A stretch of 64,000 nt of DNA from Porodaedalea pini (taxonomy: Eukaryota; Basidiomycota; Agaricomycetes; Hymenochaetales; Hymenochaetaceae): contig NBAY01000012.1 in NCBI GenBank assembly GCA_002794775.1, positions 191,001 to 255,000 of the forward strand, read 5' to 3'. This document shows positions 12,726 to 24,508 of the stretch, piece by piece. The notes under the pieces are model-generated. The model was not told the DNA's origin and did not search any database. It worked only from the letters and a program-made list of their open reading frames with translations. The translations under genes and the position numbers were made by a program. The stretch's first letter is position 1. Each line of letters begins with the position of its first letter.

Positions 12726-15700
12726 ATGGATTATGCGACGACAACCGTAGAGATAGCGGTCAAGATAAAAGAGATTATTGAGCAGGCAAGTTCCCCGACT
12801 CTGTGCCTCGTACCCACATGACCGGTCATCCTGCTAGAGTACGAAAAACAAGAAGGATCTGATTTCTCTCTGTGGTAAGCTCATTGATGACTGCGACGAC
12901 TTGGAAACGAAACGCAACAAGGTCAAAGACGACTTGCCGGGTCTTGATCATGATTTTGCCAAGTATATTACGTGCGTATCTTGCTTCATTCATTAGAGCC
13001 TTTCGTGCGACTGATTTACTCGTGTCCCACCGAAGGTCATTGAATGAAGTGTTCGACAATTGTCGGAAGTTGCTGCGCAGGGAACCTGGTTTTGCGGGTG
13101 ACATTAAGCACCGCGTGAAACTTGTTGTTAAGGGTGATGCCATCAAGGATCTCATCATCCGGGCTCGGAAAGACATAAAAGCTGCCAGAGACAAGTTTTC
13201 AGTCAGTGTCCGATGTCTTCACTTGTACAAACCGAATAGCTACCAATAATCTAATACAATCACAGGAGGACAACCTTTTAGAGTTGCGCATTATTGGAGA
13301 AAGGTGGCAGGCGGCGCAATCTGCCGAGACAGGGGGGGCTACGCTTTTCGTCGCATCTCCACCTTTGGAATCAGTGGGCCATGTTGGCTCAGCTGCACTT
13401 GGGATTTTTACAGAGAACCTCAGGCTTCAGAGTCAGGAGTCTCTTCCTTCGGCTGGTGCTTTGGTAAGCTTGTTGACGAACCGTCAGGCTCCCGTTCATC
13501 GTCACTCATTATGTTTGTCTTGCAGACCATGGAAAGCTCACGGAACGTGAGCATAGACAAGCAACCGAGGCTTACAACCCTTTCAGACAAGCTGCAGACA
13601 TTCTGCCAGTTGGTACAAAGTGGTACATTTCTTCCTGCGGCAAGGACAATATCACCCGCAGGTCACGTTTATATGGATACAACTCCTTTCTCCTTAGACC
13701 ACGTTGTTGATATCAATCTTGCTCTTAGAGAAGCAGACAGGCTTTCAGAAATTCTTCAGGACCCAGAATCACTGTACCCAGCTATTGAATGGATCAGCAG
13801 TGCCATGCACTTGACGTGCTCGGTGTTCAGTCTAGGCCTGAAGCATGATGCTCTGAAATTGTCTGAGCTGTGCTGTTGGTTGGCGTTCACGCTGGCTAAG
13901 CAGGACCCCATTTATCAGATTGCACTGGCGAGCTGTCGCAACAACATGTCTGTCCTGCTCTCTGCATCTGGCGATTTGGAGATGAGCATATTGTCCGCAG
14001 AGAGAGCTGTCAGTGGACTGGAGAAGGCTCAGGTACTGGGTTCATGGTCTTCCGACTGGAACTCAAAGTTGGCAGCGTTCCAGCACCATCTTTCTCAGCT
14101 CTACCTCAAAGCTGAGAACTACCCTGCCGCCCAGAAATGCATTGATGCTTCTATTGCCCATCAAGATGGCCAGAAGCTGGCCACACTAGCCCCGGGTATC
14201 GCAGCTGTGGATCAGGCATATCACCTGCTTACACGGAGCCAGATTTATCAGAAACTTGACAGAATGGAGGATGCTAACTCAAGCCTGAAGAATAGTCTTG
14301 TCATTCTTAGAGAAGCGAAGAAGGCCGACAGGGTGGCCAAAGTCATCCAAGAGTTGATCATCGAGCTGAAGAAGTCTGGTAATCTGCCATCAGAGTTATG
14401 TGAAGCACTGCACACTTTGTCCTTGACTTTTGCTGCTCTGCAGAAGAGACACAATGCATTGGAAGTTCTCAAGGAGGCTTGTGAAATTGTGCAGTCTTCT
14501 GGCAGCAAAGCAAAATACCTCTATGAACTTGCAGTCCAATATCATGAGTCAGGCCTGCTACATGATGCTACAACAGCTGCACAGGGAGCTGTCAATAGTG
14601 CACAGGAATTAACAGAGAGGAATCCAAGAGACATGAGATCATCTGCTAATTTAGCTGAATACTTGCATCTCTTGGGAGATTACCTGCATGAGGCAAAGAA
14701 ATACAAAGAGGCTAGACCCATCATTGACAAAGCAGTTGGGATCAGATTCAAGCTGCAAGAAAAAGACCCGAGATCATATAAAGCACAATATTCTAGCTCA
14801 TTGACCCTTCTGTGCAGATCTGAATCACACTGTGGAAACAAGGCAGATGCACTCAAACACGCGGAGAAAGCACTTGTGACTATTGAGGAGCTTACTGAAG
14901 ATAATCCTGATAAGCATAAGTTTACAAAAGCCTCTGCACTTTTTGCTTATGGCAGATGTCTTGAATCCAATCATAAAATGAAGGAAGCTGCAGCACAGTA
15001 TGATGAGGCTATAAGCATTAGGAGGCACATGGCAACTACCGGAGATACAAGAGATGTAGAGAGATATGCAGAGAGAAACAAGATAAAATTGGCAGCATAT
15101 TTGGAAATTGCTTCAGGTGCATTGCGTCATCAAGGCAAGCACAGGAAGGCGTTGCAATATGCTGAAGAAGCTGTCAAGATTTGCAGGGAGGTGTACGCTA
15201 CGAAACCACATTTTGCAGGCAAGCTCGCCGAATATCTGACTTGTAAGCATAAGTGCCTGACACAGTGTGGTAGCCACACTGAGGCTTTATTGGACATCCA
15301 GGAAGCTGAGGATATAATGAACATAATCGTTCAGCGTCAGCGTACAGATTCAAATTTGGCGTCCCATGCAAAAATTCTTGACTTGATGGGTCTTTGTCTA
15401 TCACAAGTTGGTAGACACGAGGAAGCTGTAGATCGAGGATCAAAGGCAGTTGACATCTCACAGGCCTTGGAAACAAAAGCGCCCCAGTCATTTTCAGCTA
15501 CTCTCTTTACACACCTATGTGATCTTTCCCTGCTTCACCATAATGCAGGTGATCATAACAAGGCGCTCGAGGTAGTTCAGAACACTGTAGCTTATACAGA
15601 AAAGTTTGTAGACGAACGTCCAGACAATGAAGTGCTTCTGAGCAAACTCGCTTTGGCTTTGGAGTTACTGTGCCTTCGAATGCAAGATGCTGGTCAGCGC

Positions 15701-16237
15701 CTTGATAGTATTGGACAGGCTAGATATATGATCAGTGTTTATTCTCAGCTTGCCGTTCATGAGCCAAAGAGACACACACCAAAGTGGATTGCAGCTTGGA
15801 ACAAGCTGATCATGCAGTTGTGGAGCCTCGGCCATGGAGATGAAGCTGTGGATGAAATGAAGAAATTGATTTCTTCGCTGAGGAATCAGGATGTCAAGTA
15901 CCAGCCTGACTTAGCGAGTTCCCTCAATAAACTAGCCGAACATCTTCCTCTTGTCAATAAGGGCTCTAGTGTGGATGCTCTGCAGGCCAGCGAGGAAGCA
16001 GTCGAATTAGCAAGGGTCATGGCGGAGAAAAACAAGAAAGCACATGAATTGCATTTGGGTTGCTATCTTGCTGTTTTGGGACTCAGGCGTCGGGATGTTG
16101 GAGACACGCCTACTGCTGTCAAAGCATTGCAAGAAAGCTCCAAGATCCTCAGTGACTACATTACCAAATTCCCTGCTGTTGCACGCGAGCCTTACTGCGT
16201 CGTCCAGGAACAACTGATAATGCTTAGAGGAAAGTGA
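12726..16237 (+). CDS. large TPR-repeat protein with N-terminal helical-bundle domain
   Basis: Model: exons 12726-12785, 12838 to about 12970, about 13036 to 13200, 13266-13462 and the long last exon 13525-16237. The first about 140 residues are predicted to be alpha-helical (VEIAVKIKEIIEQ; KLIDDCDDLETKRNKVKDDL; SLNEVFDNCRKLLRR; DAIKDLIIRARKDIKAARD). They resemble four-helix bundles of the HeLo / MLKL-N-terminal kind seen in fungal NLR-like and TPR proteins; this is my inference from pattern. The remaining about 900 residues are degenerate tetratricopeptide repeats, with recurring elements such as HRKALQYAEEAVKICREVY and GRHEEAVDRGSKAVDISQAL. There is no kinase or NACHT domain. The first intron (12786-12837) starts with GC rather than GT. 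The third exon could start 40 nt earlier in the same frame. Likely a cytosolic scaffold of the kind greatly expanded in mushroom genomes; the partner is unknown. Confidence 0.8.
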
Positions 16238-16756
16238 GCAGTAAGTGATTTGATAAAATATTCCAGTTGGACGTCGACTTATTAAACCTCTAGAATAGTT
16301 TAGTCGTTTGTCACTTCAATGGCCTGCTCGTCTCGAGTTATTGGCGCGCCGAAGGGGATCTTGATACGGTATTTATGATAGCTAACACATTTTGTGGTTA
16401 TATAATCCGAGAAATCGCAGAAAGCGCTTCTTCTTCTGAAATACGCAAATTTTTTTATATTGTGCGGGATCTATCATCAGCAAGATATCGTCTCACTCCC
16501 ATGCGTGTCCATGAAGCTATCAAACGTCTCATCCCACCTTGAAAGACCAGAAACAACGATCTCACTGACAGAATCTAATCCAGACGTCCTCTCTCTCTCA
16601 TCAACCATTTGGATTGTTTAAAAGCTAAGTGATTCGAGCAATTAACTGCATTTGGTATTGTTAATAGACAGCGAAACAATAGTTAGAGGAAAACACGGCG
16701 AGATTCCATTTTCAAAGGCAATACAGTCGATGACGCGAACAATTCGAGGCGAGCCC
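16238..16756. other. intergenic, convergent 3' ends
   Basis: This is the spacer between the TPR gene and the GH131 gene, which converge here. It is AT-rich with short T runs and no supported coding frame. It should contain the 3' UTRs and polyadenylation signals of both genes. Confidence 0.5.
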
Positions 16757-18046
16757 TTACTGGCATTGGTAGTAGTAAGGAGGTGAAACTGAGACACACG
16801 TGAACCCAGATGCACACGCAGTCGGTCCGCTAGAGGACTGACATCAGACCCTGGATATCGTAGACAACCAAGTAGACTTACGTGTAGCCTGTGCCTCCAC
16901 ATTGACCCCACTGCGTCTGCAAAGGACCGCTAGCCGATGATATGCTTGTGCTTGCGACAGTTTCTGTTGTCGAAGCCGGCGCCGTTGGCGCAGCCGAAGT
17001 CGAAACCGGGGCGCTTCCAGCCGAACCACCTTCCCCAGCAAACGGGCCAGCAATGCTTGTCGTGATCGATCCCGATTCAATGAATATTCCGGACCAGTAC
17101 CAGTCTTCTGCGGCAGCATCCGTGCCACCATTCGGCAGACGCAGTTCTCCAATATGCCAGTCCTCGGAATTCGTCGAAGGCGATGCACTCATAGGCGCGA
17201 CAACTTGGGTAAGAGCTGCAGATCCGTTAGATGCCCAAAGCCCAACGGTCCCGGCGCTGAAGTCGATATCGTAGGCAAAATTGTACCAGGTGCCGGCGTC
17301 CAATTCTGTGGACCACTGAGTCACACTATTAATATCCCATCTAGAGGTACCCATACAGCCCGGGATGAGCTGGGGACATCAACATATCAAGAGCAAAGAC
17401 TAACCGAAGTAAATTGTCCGTGGTTCCTGCTTCGCCCGAGATAAGACCGTACTTAATCTCGGTGAAGTGACTCTACCAGTGACGTCAGTATGAACAGTCT
17501 GAATCTAACTGCAAAGTTTTACCTCAAAGAAAGCAATTTGATGCTCGAATCCTGCATTAGGGGGATTCGTGGATGAAGTTGACAGAGAGAAGTGATAGTA
17601 AAGATGACCCGTTCCGAGGTTGGTGGAAGTCTGAGGAATAATTTCGGATCGTTCCATGGTCTGCCCGTTCCAGAACGACGTGCCATCCTGGCGTTCGGCA
17701 CAGTTTAAAAATCACTCTGAAAGCGAATTGCAGAAACATACAATTGTAATTTTAATTCCCTGAGCGTCGCTAGTGTCTGCCGGATTCTTAAAGCTAGGCG
17801 ACAACGCAAGGTACTCTGAGGTAGGCCCTGATCCGTGAATATACCACTGCCATGGAGCGATTTGGTTCGACCATGACCCTACGAATCACAAAGGTTCATG
17901 CCATTCTGCAATTGTGGCGAGCAGGAGCACTCACAATCGTCAAAATCTGCAACGGTGGCAGACGAGTTGAAAATCCCGCTCCATATTACGGTTCCGGCAT
18001 GTGCAGACGCGGCACCCAGCAGCAGAGTAATAAGAGCGCACTTCAT
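16757..18046 (-). CDS. secreted GH131 beta-glucanase with C-terminal CBM1
   Basis: Six exons (17935-18046, 17742-17878, 17523-17687, 17405-17472, 16882-17340, 16757-16829) sum to 1014 nt, a 337-aa protein. A signal peptide, MKCALITLLLGAASAHA, precedes the GH131 catalytic domain: GTVIWSGIFN, WSWSNQIAPWQWYIHGSG, FWNGQTMERSEIIPQT, HIGELRLPNG and WYWSGIFIESG. A Ser/Thr/Ala/Pro-rich linker of about 50 residues leads to a complete family 1 carbohydrate-binding module (QTQWGQCGGTGYTGPTACAS, then FTCVSVSPPYYYQCQ) with all four cysteines and the aromatic surface. GH131 enzymes act on beta-1,3/1,6- and beta-1,4-glucans outside the cell, and CBM1 anchors to cellulose, so this is plant-biomass equipment. 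CreA-type repressors usually control such genes, and one lies 44 kb away, though without any visible direct link. Confidence 0.95.
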
Positions 18047-18631
18047 GTTAGACCGACAGTGGGAGGAGTCAATACGGTTGGGACGAGAATTCCCAAATCT
18101 CTTCGCGTCTTATGAAGTACCAAAAAAATAGCGTACCTGCGCATTGCAGCTGTTAGAAGGCTGGATACACATCGGGAAAAAATATCTCGGGGCTGAAACG
18201 TCAAGCGGAGTGGCTTCGGATTCGGTGCCAGGTGAAACGAACCGAAAGTCGAATAGAAAGGAGCGCGTGAGCATAGAGTGACGCTTCCGCAATTGCCGAC
18301 TAATGACACGTCAGGACGATAATTCACCGAGTTGTAGACTACTTCTGCGAAATACAACTTCTTAGAGCACGCATCGGGGCGCGATGTATTTGAAGGATTC
18401 GGTTCGGATTTAAGGAAAGTCATCAGACCAGTATCGAGATAATAAAGGCGGGAAAGAGGCGGAATTGAAACTAATAGGACTCTTGTATAAGCCATATGAG
18501 TTGTACAGCTGTTGCCTCGGTCTACAGTAGGTGAATGGTCTAGATAAGTTGCAAAGAAAAGGTCGTATTAGTCGTAACGGCATGTCGGTCATGTTTCTTG
18601 TTCCACTTGCGACAGGAAGAGAATTCTGGAG
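18047..18631. promoter_or_regulatory. upstream region of the GH131 gene
   Basis: This region lies between the GH131 start and the end of the DDHD gene, both on the minus strand, and should hold the GH131 promoter. A 150-codon minus-strand frame (18043-18495) overlaps it but has no recognisable domain and I treat it as chance. Confidence 0.45.
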
Positions 18632-21600
18632 TTATTTAGAGTGTATTGTCATGGTCTCTATACCGAGGCCAGTTCGTGCGAGATCCTCCTTCCTAGCAAA
18701 AATCTCAGCCAGGATGAAAGCCGCCAGATTCGGGTCGGACCAGTAAGAAGAATGAGCCTGGGAAACGGATAAATCGCCACTAGAACTCAGACCCGTCTCA
18801 AGGGAATCCCGCTTACTGTAATCATGTCTATCGGAGGTGAATCAAAGATTAATGGTCTGCAGATCGGAGAGAAACCAGATACTCACCGAAGTAACCGCTA
18901 ATATTTCCCTCCGAAGGAAGAGCGAAGTCCAAAGTGCCGCGTGGGTTGAGGGCCAAAAAACTGGATAGCTATGAGTTCGAGCGTGGTAAGATCAGAAACA
19001 GAAAAGTAAACCGTCGCTCTTCCTTCGTTCCCTCTATCGTCTCTGCTGGCCCTCCCAGCTCAAAGCCACTTGGTGATTTGGGAGACATGGGAGGTCTGGA
19101 CGGGCTACGAGACCGAGGTGAGGTTGAGACCACTCCTTCAAATAGTCTAGATACGCGAGTCGAGAATGATGTGAACATGGCAGTGTTGACATTCTTGATA
19201 ACGGATGGCGGCAGTTCTTTCGCTTTCCTACAAAATTATGTCACAACAAGGCGTATGCTGATAAAAGCTTGTCTACCTCGAGTCGACTGTCGGGTTGAGC
19301 AGGTAACTATTGAAGTGTCAAACCCAATGGCCGTCTAAACTGCTTTTATATGCACATACGCAATTGGGTCTGAAGGGTTGAAGACATTGTAAACCGAGTC
19401 GACCTGTGCCGAAGGATTCAGAGATATATTTCAAATACTATTAATTACTCACTGCAAGACAGCCGAAGAGGCCTTCCGTATTGAACTGCACCCTATTCAG
19501 CGACCAGTATCACAATTGCGAAGATCGATACATACGGCCTCGTCTGCAGGCGAATGCATGGTTCTCTCCCGACCCTTCATCGTTGGTTAGTCGCAGACAG
19601 AGCTGTCTGATGTAGAACCGCACCTTTCTTGCGATAAGTTGTGTACGGTTTATATGGACAAATAGCGGGAAAGGACTTCCAATCATGAAAAGACACCTTC
19701 AAAAAGAACTCTGAGTTCTTCTAACATTACGTTAGACAGCGGGAGCTTGTACCCAGTATTGAAAAGAAAAAGATTTGAACAGTCCCTGACGTAAGAAGGC
19801 TCCATCCTTGAGAGAGGCGGCTGCATGGTTGGTTGATTGCTTAAGATGTGACCGGCAAGCGCTGAGCCTAGCGAATGCGCTAAGATATGCTATTCTCAAA
19901 TGTGTCGTCAGCTGGTATGGCAGATGCTTTAGGATAAAACAAACAAACCACGCGCCCGTTCATGTCGAAGCCTGGATTTCGTGCGCACCACAGTCGATAG
20001 ATCCGATTACTAGCTACACCTTCAGCCCAAACTTGGCATATGTGCCAGATTTCTGGGTACTTACGCTTGCTTGGCGACCTGGTTTTTACATCGATGAGTT
20101 ATCTTTACTTGCAATAAACACAAGAGATCCGCACGGCTCGTATCATTTGGTCTTTATGATGGCTGGATGACGTCGTCAACGGAAAACGACAGGATGATGG
20201 GCAAGCTTACCTCAAAAAGTAGGGAATATCAATCAACACGTTATTCATGAGTTCGCGCACGTAGGGAACTGTGTTCTTGATCGTGATGTCTAACAAGCAA
20301 CAGTCATGAGTTGATAATGACCTCTTATTTAGGTCTTATTTACCATTCAATGTGAACTCGTTATCCAATCCAGCAGCTTCGCGGCGGCTCTCTTCGTCAG
20401 AGCTTAACATAAAGCTTGTCCGCCACTGAACAGGAAGAAACTGAACCCGGCGATCGCGCATTATTGAGCTCAAAGCTGGGGTGGTGGACTGCCTCCTAAT
20501 GATTTACTTCCGTCAGCATACAGCGGGCAATAGACAGAAATTCAGTACCGTGATATTTGTCTGAAAAGATTAGCGGCGTAGACGAAATTGTACCCTTCAT
20601 ACTGAGTCGCAAGCTATAATCACAGTTGTCAATATTATATTGCGATTAGATAGAAATTGAGAGAACGCCGAACCCCTTGACCGATGCCGTGGATGACCAG
20701 TATTAGATCAGTCACATTATCCTCACCATCTTCATTTCCTACCGGAGGCAAAGACCTCTGCCGATCAACATTCTTTCGCCATTTGCTAGCGTTGTCGGCA
20801 CGCTTGACTTCCCGATCCTCGTCTTGCGTCGTAACGGCTATGCTATCTGACTGATACCCGGACTCTTCGCTATCAGCCTTGCGCTTCGCCGGAACACTCG
20901 CAGATCGCGGCCTTGTCTGTGCAGGGACAGATGCTAGAGCTGCGTCATAACCTCTATAAACAGGTGTAGATCCCGGATAGAAGGTCAGCGTCGAAGGTTT
21001 TGGTGTCGAGCTAGGGAGGGCCCAGAAGAAACGCTTCGACGAGTTTCTTTGAATATGAGTTAATATCATACCTGATGCAAAAACAAGAGAGAACTTACTG
21101 AATGATGTATGCTATCGAGCTACTTTCGAACACAACGCTTCGTGTTTCATCAAGCGGCTGTTTTAATTTAGCATGTGCCTCGGAGCCTTGTTCAAAAGCT
21201 GTAGTGAGTTCAAGTTCATATGCAGCGAGCCAGGGCTTGACAATCAAATATAACTCTTCTAGCTGGTTGGCCAAATTTCGAGGAACGGGGTAATGCTATA
21301 TCGAAAGTTCGCAACGTTGTTCCGAATATCCAGATGTACAAACTATAAGTGGCACGAACATCGTCATAGAACCAGCTCCCCCGGATCACTTTAATAGGAG
21401 GAGCATTCATCTTCCAGTATATAGGACGCAGCTAATAGGAACCGTGTGAGATCAGTGCACGATGTCAGCATATGTACAACAGACTTACGCGCATGCTTTT
21501 CACGTCAACTTCGAACAGTTTGTCTTTCGCGATAGATACACCGATAGTATCCTCGTCCTCATCATCAATATCTTCAGTATTTCTTCCGACATTGTCAGTA

Positions 21601-21806
21601 TCTTCGCCTTCTTCTGCCACCTTGCGTTCATCGTCCGTCAAGCGTCGCCACGCGATTTCGCATTCAAGGCTCTCCTCTGCCGTGAATGCCTGCCAGTCCT
21701 TCTGGGTTGACAGAGTCACTGGCGCAGTAGGAAGTTCGAGTAATGCGGAAGAACTGAGTGGTCTCATCCATCGTATCGCCAATGGAGGAGGAGGCTCTTC
21801 AGACAT
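18632..21806 (-). CDS. DDHD-domain phospholipase (PA-preferring PLA1 family)
   Basis: Intracellular phospholipase of the SEC23IP/DDHD1/DDHD2 family, which hydrolyses phosphatidic acid and related lipids at ER/Golgi membranes. The start is MSEEPPPPLAIRWMRPL at 21806. Next come a WWE-like segment (YWKMNAPPIKVIRGSWFYDD), an acidic disordered part, and the lipase strand DLILVIHGIGQGV. The nucleophile elbow AHSLGSALAGHIL is read across an intron after GRV, with Ser as presumed catalytic residue. Then come GSPFPLFVHINRTQLIARK, GRERTMHSPADEA, FNTEGLFGCLA, VDSVYNVFNPSDPIA, YLLNPTVDSR, RRFLALNPRGTLDFALPSEG and the end HSSYWSDPNLAAFILAEIFA. Many introns; one internal exon is only 11 nt (18817-18827, residues D-M-I-T). 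The stop is at 18632-18634. I could not place every exon of the middle region. Confidence 0.92.
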
Positions 21807-21948
21807 CGTGATAAACACAATGCAAGACGCGCTGCGGCAGCGGGACTCAAAACGCCACAGATTGTAACGGGTGACCTCAGCGCCGATCCCCAGATTCGGA
21901 AATATAGCTGAATTCAATTTCTTAGCTGCAGCTTATTTGTGTTTCACC

Positions 21949-22782
21949 ATGCTCTCAACATTGCGCTTGCATGTCGCTCGAAGGCTACCAGCGCCGCTCG
22001 CAAACATTCGGAGATGGCTTGCGACAGAGACATCAATAGCAGTGCCATCAGCAGCTGAGGCCGAGTCGGAGGAAAAGCAACGCCAGCGTTACGAGGAATT
22101 TCTTGGACAGAAGGCACAAGAACCGCCAGCTCGTCCACAGCTGAACATCGCCGTCAGTCCAAAACACGGTCTCTACGGCTTTTTTCGTCAGGTATCTGTC
22201 GATGACGGGGCATCTGTTGTATATGAGACCATAGAGTCGAACAACAAGCCGGGGACGAAAATGGGTACGTTTTCCAGGTTAGTTACCTTAATAAGTTCAA
22301 ACGCACATATTATCGTTAGGTCGCAGCTGGAATGCCACGGAGCTACGAAGGAAATCTTTCAAAGATCTGCATACACTCTGGTATATTGTGCTTCGCGAGC
22401 GAAATCTTCTGGCGACTCAGCGGGCTGAGGCGAGGCGGTTGGGCGTTATGACTGATTATTTGGATATACAAGAAAAGGACTTGCGGGTATGTTTTGCATA
22501 TACTTTATTTAGTTGAGGTGATTGAATTTGTGAGAATAGTGTCGAAAGACGATGGCTCGCATCAAGCAAGTTCTCAACGAACGTAGGCTCGCGTACGAAC
22601 AGGCTTACGCACTGGACTTTGCGAGATATAAGGAGACCGAAGCAGCGGATCACGCTCAGAAGGCGCAAAATTCTCAACAGGAGAATGTAGGAAAGGCTAT
22701 TTTGTCTACTAGTCAGATTCCTACGAGGGGTAGGAAGCCTAGGAGAGCAAGGAGTAGCTCGACGGCAGCTGTACCAATGTAA
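21949..22782 (+). CDS. MRPL47: mitochondrial ribosomal protein uL29m (MRP-L47)
   Basis: Large-subunit mitoribosome protein of the MRP-L47 family. Three exons (21949-22264, 22320-22486, 22540-22782) sum to 726 nt, a 241-aa protein. The N-terminus is Arg/Ala/Leu-rich ([20 protein letters not shown]), a typical mitochondrial presequence. The family core is [20 protein letters not shown] followed by [20 protein letters not shown] and, after the second intron, [20 protein letters not shown]. The C-terminal tail is basic. Its start lies only 143 bp from the divergent DDHD gene, so the two probably share a promoter. It opens a run of four genes for mitochondrial proteins. Confidence 0.95.
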
Positions 22783-22854
22783 ACGTGAGGTGTGCTTAGC
22801 GAGGTGGTTTTATTACAGTATTGCACATAGTTTATCAATAAGCGGGATGGGCAT

Positions 22855-23216
22855 CTAGTCTTTACTATGTCGTTGCAGACGACCCGGATTCTGCACAAGC
22901 CATTCTTGCATCTCTTTTCCACCCACCCAGCAATCAGTGACCGCCTTGTCCTCGAGCTGTTCGATCTGTCTACGGCCGAGTCTCAGCACATGCTCAATTG
23001 CATTGATGTCTCTCGGCGAGATTGACTGCGCATTACGGTGGAATGTATAACGAATGTAGGCGCTGAATTTAGGCTGTGCGTGAGCCGGCTTCGCAGGTAT
23101 CAGTCGGAGAGCTCTGTGTCAATTGTCAGTTGGAATTCAAGAAAAGAGAGAGCGCGCATTTACCGACGATAGAGAGCAAGAACATCTTTCTGCAGCCCAG
23201 ATCTTCTGAAAGTCAT
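22855..23216 (-). CDS. SDHAF1: succinate dehydrogenase assembly factor 1 (SDHAF1/Sdh6, LYR protein)
   Basis: Small mitochondrial-matrix LYR protein that helps insert iron-sulfur clusters into the SDHB subunit of complex II. Two exons (23164-23216 and 22855-23113, intron of 50 nt) sum to 312 nt, a 103-aa protein. It begins MTFRRSGLQKDVLALYRR with the LYR-type motif A-L-Y-R, then ALRLIPAKPAHAQPKFSAYI, RNAQSISPRDINAIEHVLRL and GRRQIEQLEDKAVTDCW. These match the family's phenylalanine and ISPRD...IEHLLR...GRRQ signatures. The length is usual. It converges tail to tail with the uL29m gene, with about 70 bp between stops. Confidence 0.93.
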
Positions 23217-23337
23217 GTCCTGGTTCGATGCATGAGAACGGCGAAGATGAGTACGACGAGGCTAGGTCAACGTCATAGTCAAGAGTCAAAAATGTATTCG
23301 AGACGCGTGCCGCGTTTTGAGCAGTAACACCCAGGAC

Positions 23338-24508
23338 ATGTCTTCACTCTCGCGCATGCATTTCAGTCATTTTCTGCTTGCTCACCAATGTCGCGTATTG
23401 AGCGCAGCGCAGCGTATCAGTAGGCGCGCGTGCTTGCGACGAAGATATGTGACGAGCTCTAGCAAGTCTACCTCGGCTGGGACACAGGATCCAGATGCCT
23501 TCTGTCGAGATTTCGTCAAAAAGCATGACAGAGACTCATATCTGACTTCGCAATTCTTTCCAAAAGCCCTGCAACCAGCATGCTTCGCTGTGAGAGCGTT
23601 CTATGTGCGTATATTCCGCTAGCTCTGGAAAGAAAATTGTTCACAAGGAAATTCTGTTAAGATAGAGCTTGCCATGATCCAAGACTCTGTGTCAAATCCC
23701 CTTATTGGACAGATGCGGATGCAGTTTTGGAGAGATGCCGTACAACAGCTGGACAGCCCTCGACATCCTATTGCAATAGCGCTCCACGATGCGTCCAAGG
23801 TCGCACACATAGCCCCGTATCATTTGAAGCGAATTATCGAAGCTCGGGTATGTCTTCAGATGGAGTCTATCACGTTCTTGTCATTATTAACATTGTTCAA
23901 AGGACATCGAGCTTAGCTCTCCCGCACACCTCAATATGGATTCTCTCTTCTCTCATGCCGAATCGACCACCTCAACACTGAACTATATTCTCCTGTCCAT
24001 TCTTGGCTTGTCGTCTTCAGATGTATGTTCGCATGCTGCCTCGCATTTGGGCGTGTCACAAACGGTTTCGACTCTTTTACGAGCTCTGCCGTACCATGCT
24101 TCTAAGGGCGTCATGGTCATCCCTGCGAGCATCACCGCAAAGCACCATGTCAACCAAGAAGAGGTCTTCCGCCGTGGTCCTGCTGCGTCCGGTGTGCAAG
24201 ATGCTGCTTATGAGTTTGCAGTTGTGGCAAATGACCACCTTCTCACTGCCCGCGACATGTTTAAGAAGGAGAATGGGCAGTATGAGGTGCCAAGAGAGGC
24301 CATGCCAGTTTTCCTGAATGCCGTCAGTTTGTTTGAGTTTTCGTCATGTTCTCTCCGCTCATTTCTGTTTCTTCAGGTTCCTGTGCAGAACTATTTGAAG
24401 CGCCTGGAGGCAACCAACTTTGACGTTTTCAATCCGAAGCTGCAGCTACGCGATAGTCTGCGACTTCCTTGGCAGATCTGGCTCAGTCATTTTAAAAATC
24501 AATTCTAA
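23338..24508 (+). CDS. NDUFAF6: complex I assembly factor NDUFAF6-like (squalene/phytoene synthase fold)
   Basis: Mitochondrial protein needed for early assembly of NADH:ubiquinone oxidoreductase; it has the isoprenoid-synthase fold but lacks most metal-binding aspartates. The basic N-terminus with many Arg and few acids (MSSLSRMHFSHFLLAHQCRV and onward) fits a presequence. Domain landmarks across four or more exons are AFCRDFVKKHDRDSYLTSQF, FFPKALQPACFAVRAFY, IGQMRMQFWRDAVQ, YHLKRIIEARDIEL, ESTTSTLNYILLSILGL, RALPYHASKGVMVIPASI and the terminal RLPWQIWLSHFKNQF. The ATG at 23338 is the first in frame. The gene is divergent from SDHAF1 (about 120 bp), so assembly factors for complexes I and II likely share a promoter. 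Confidence 0.92.

Noticed and set aside
18043..18495. 150-codon minus-strand frame upstream of GH131
   Set aside because: It overlaps the GH131 start and promoter, with no family resemblance.
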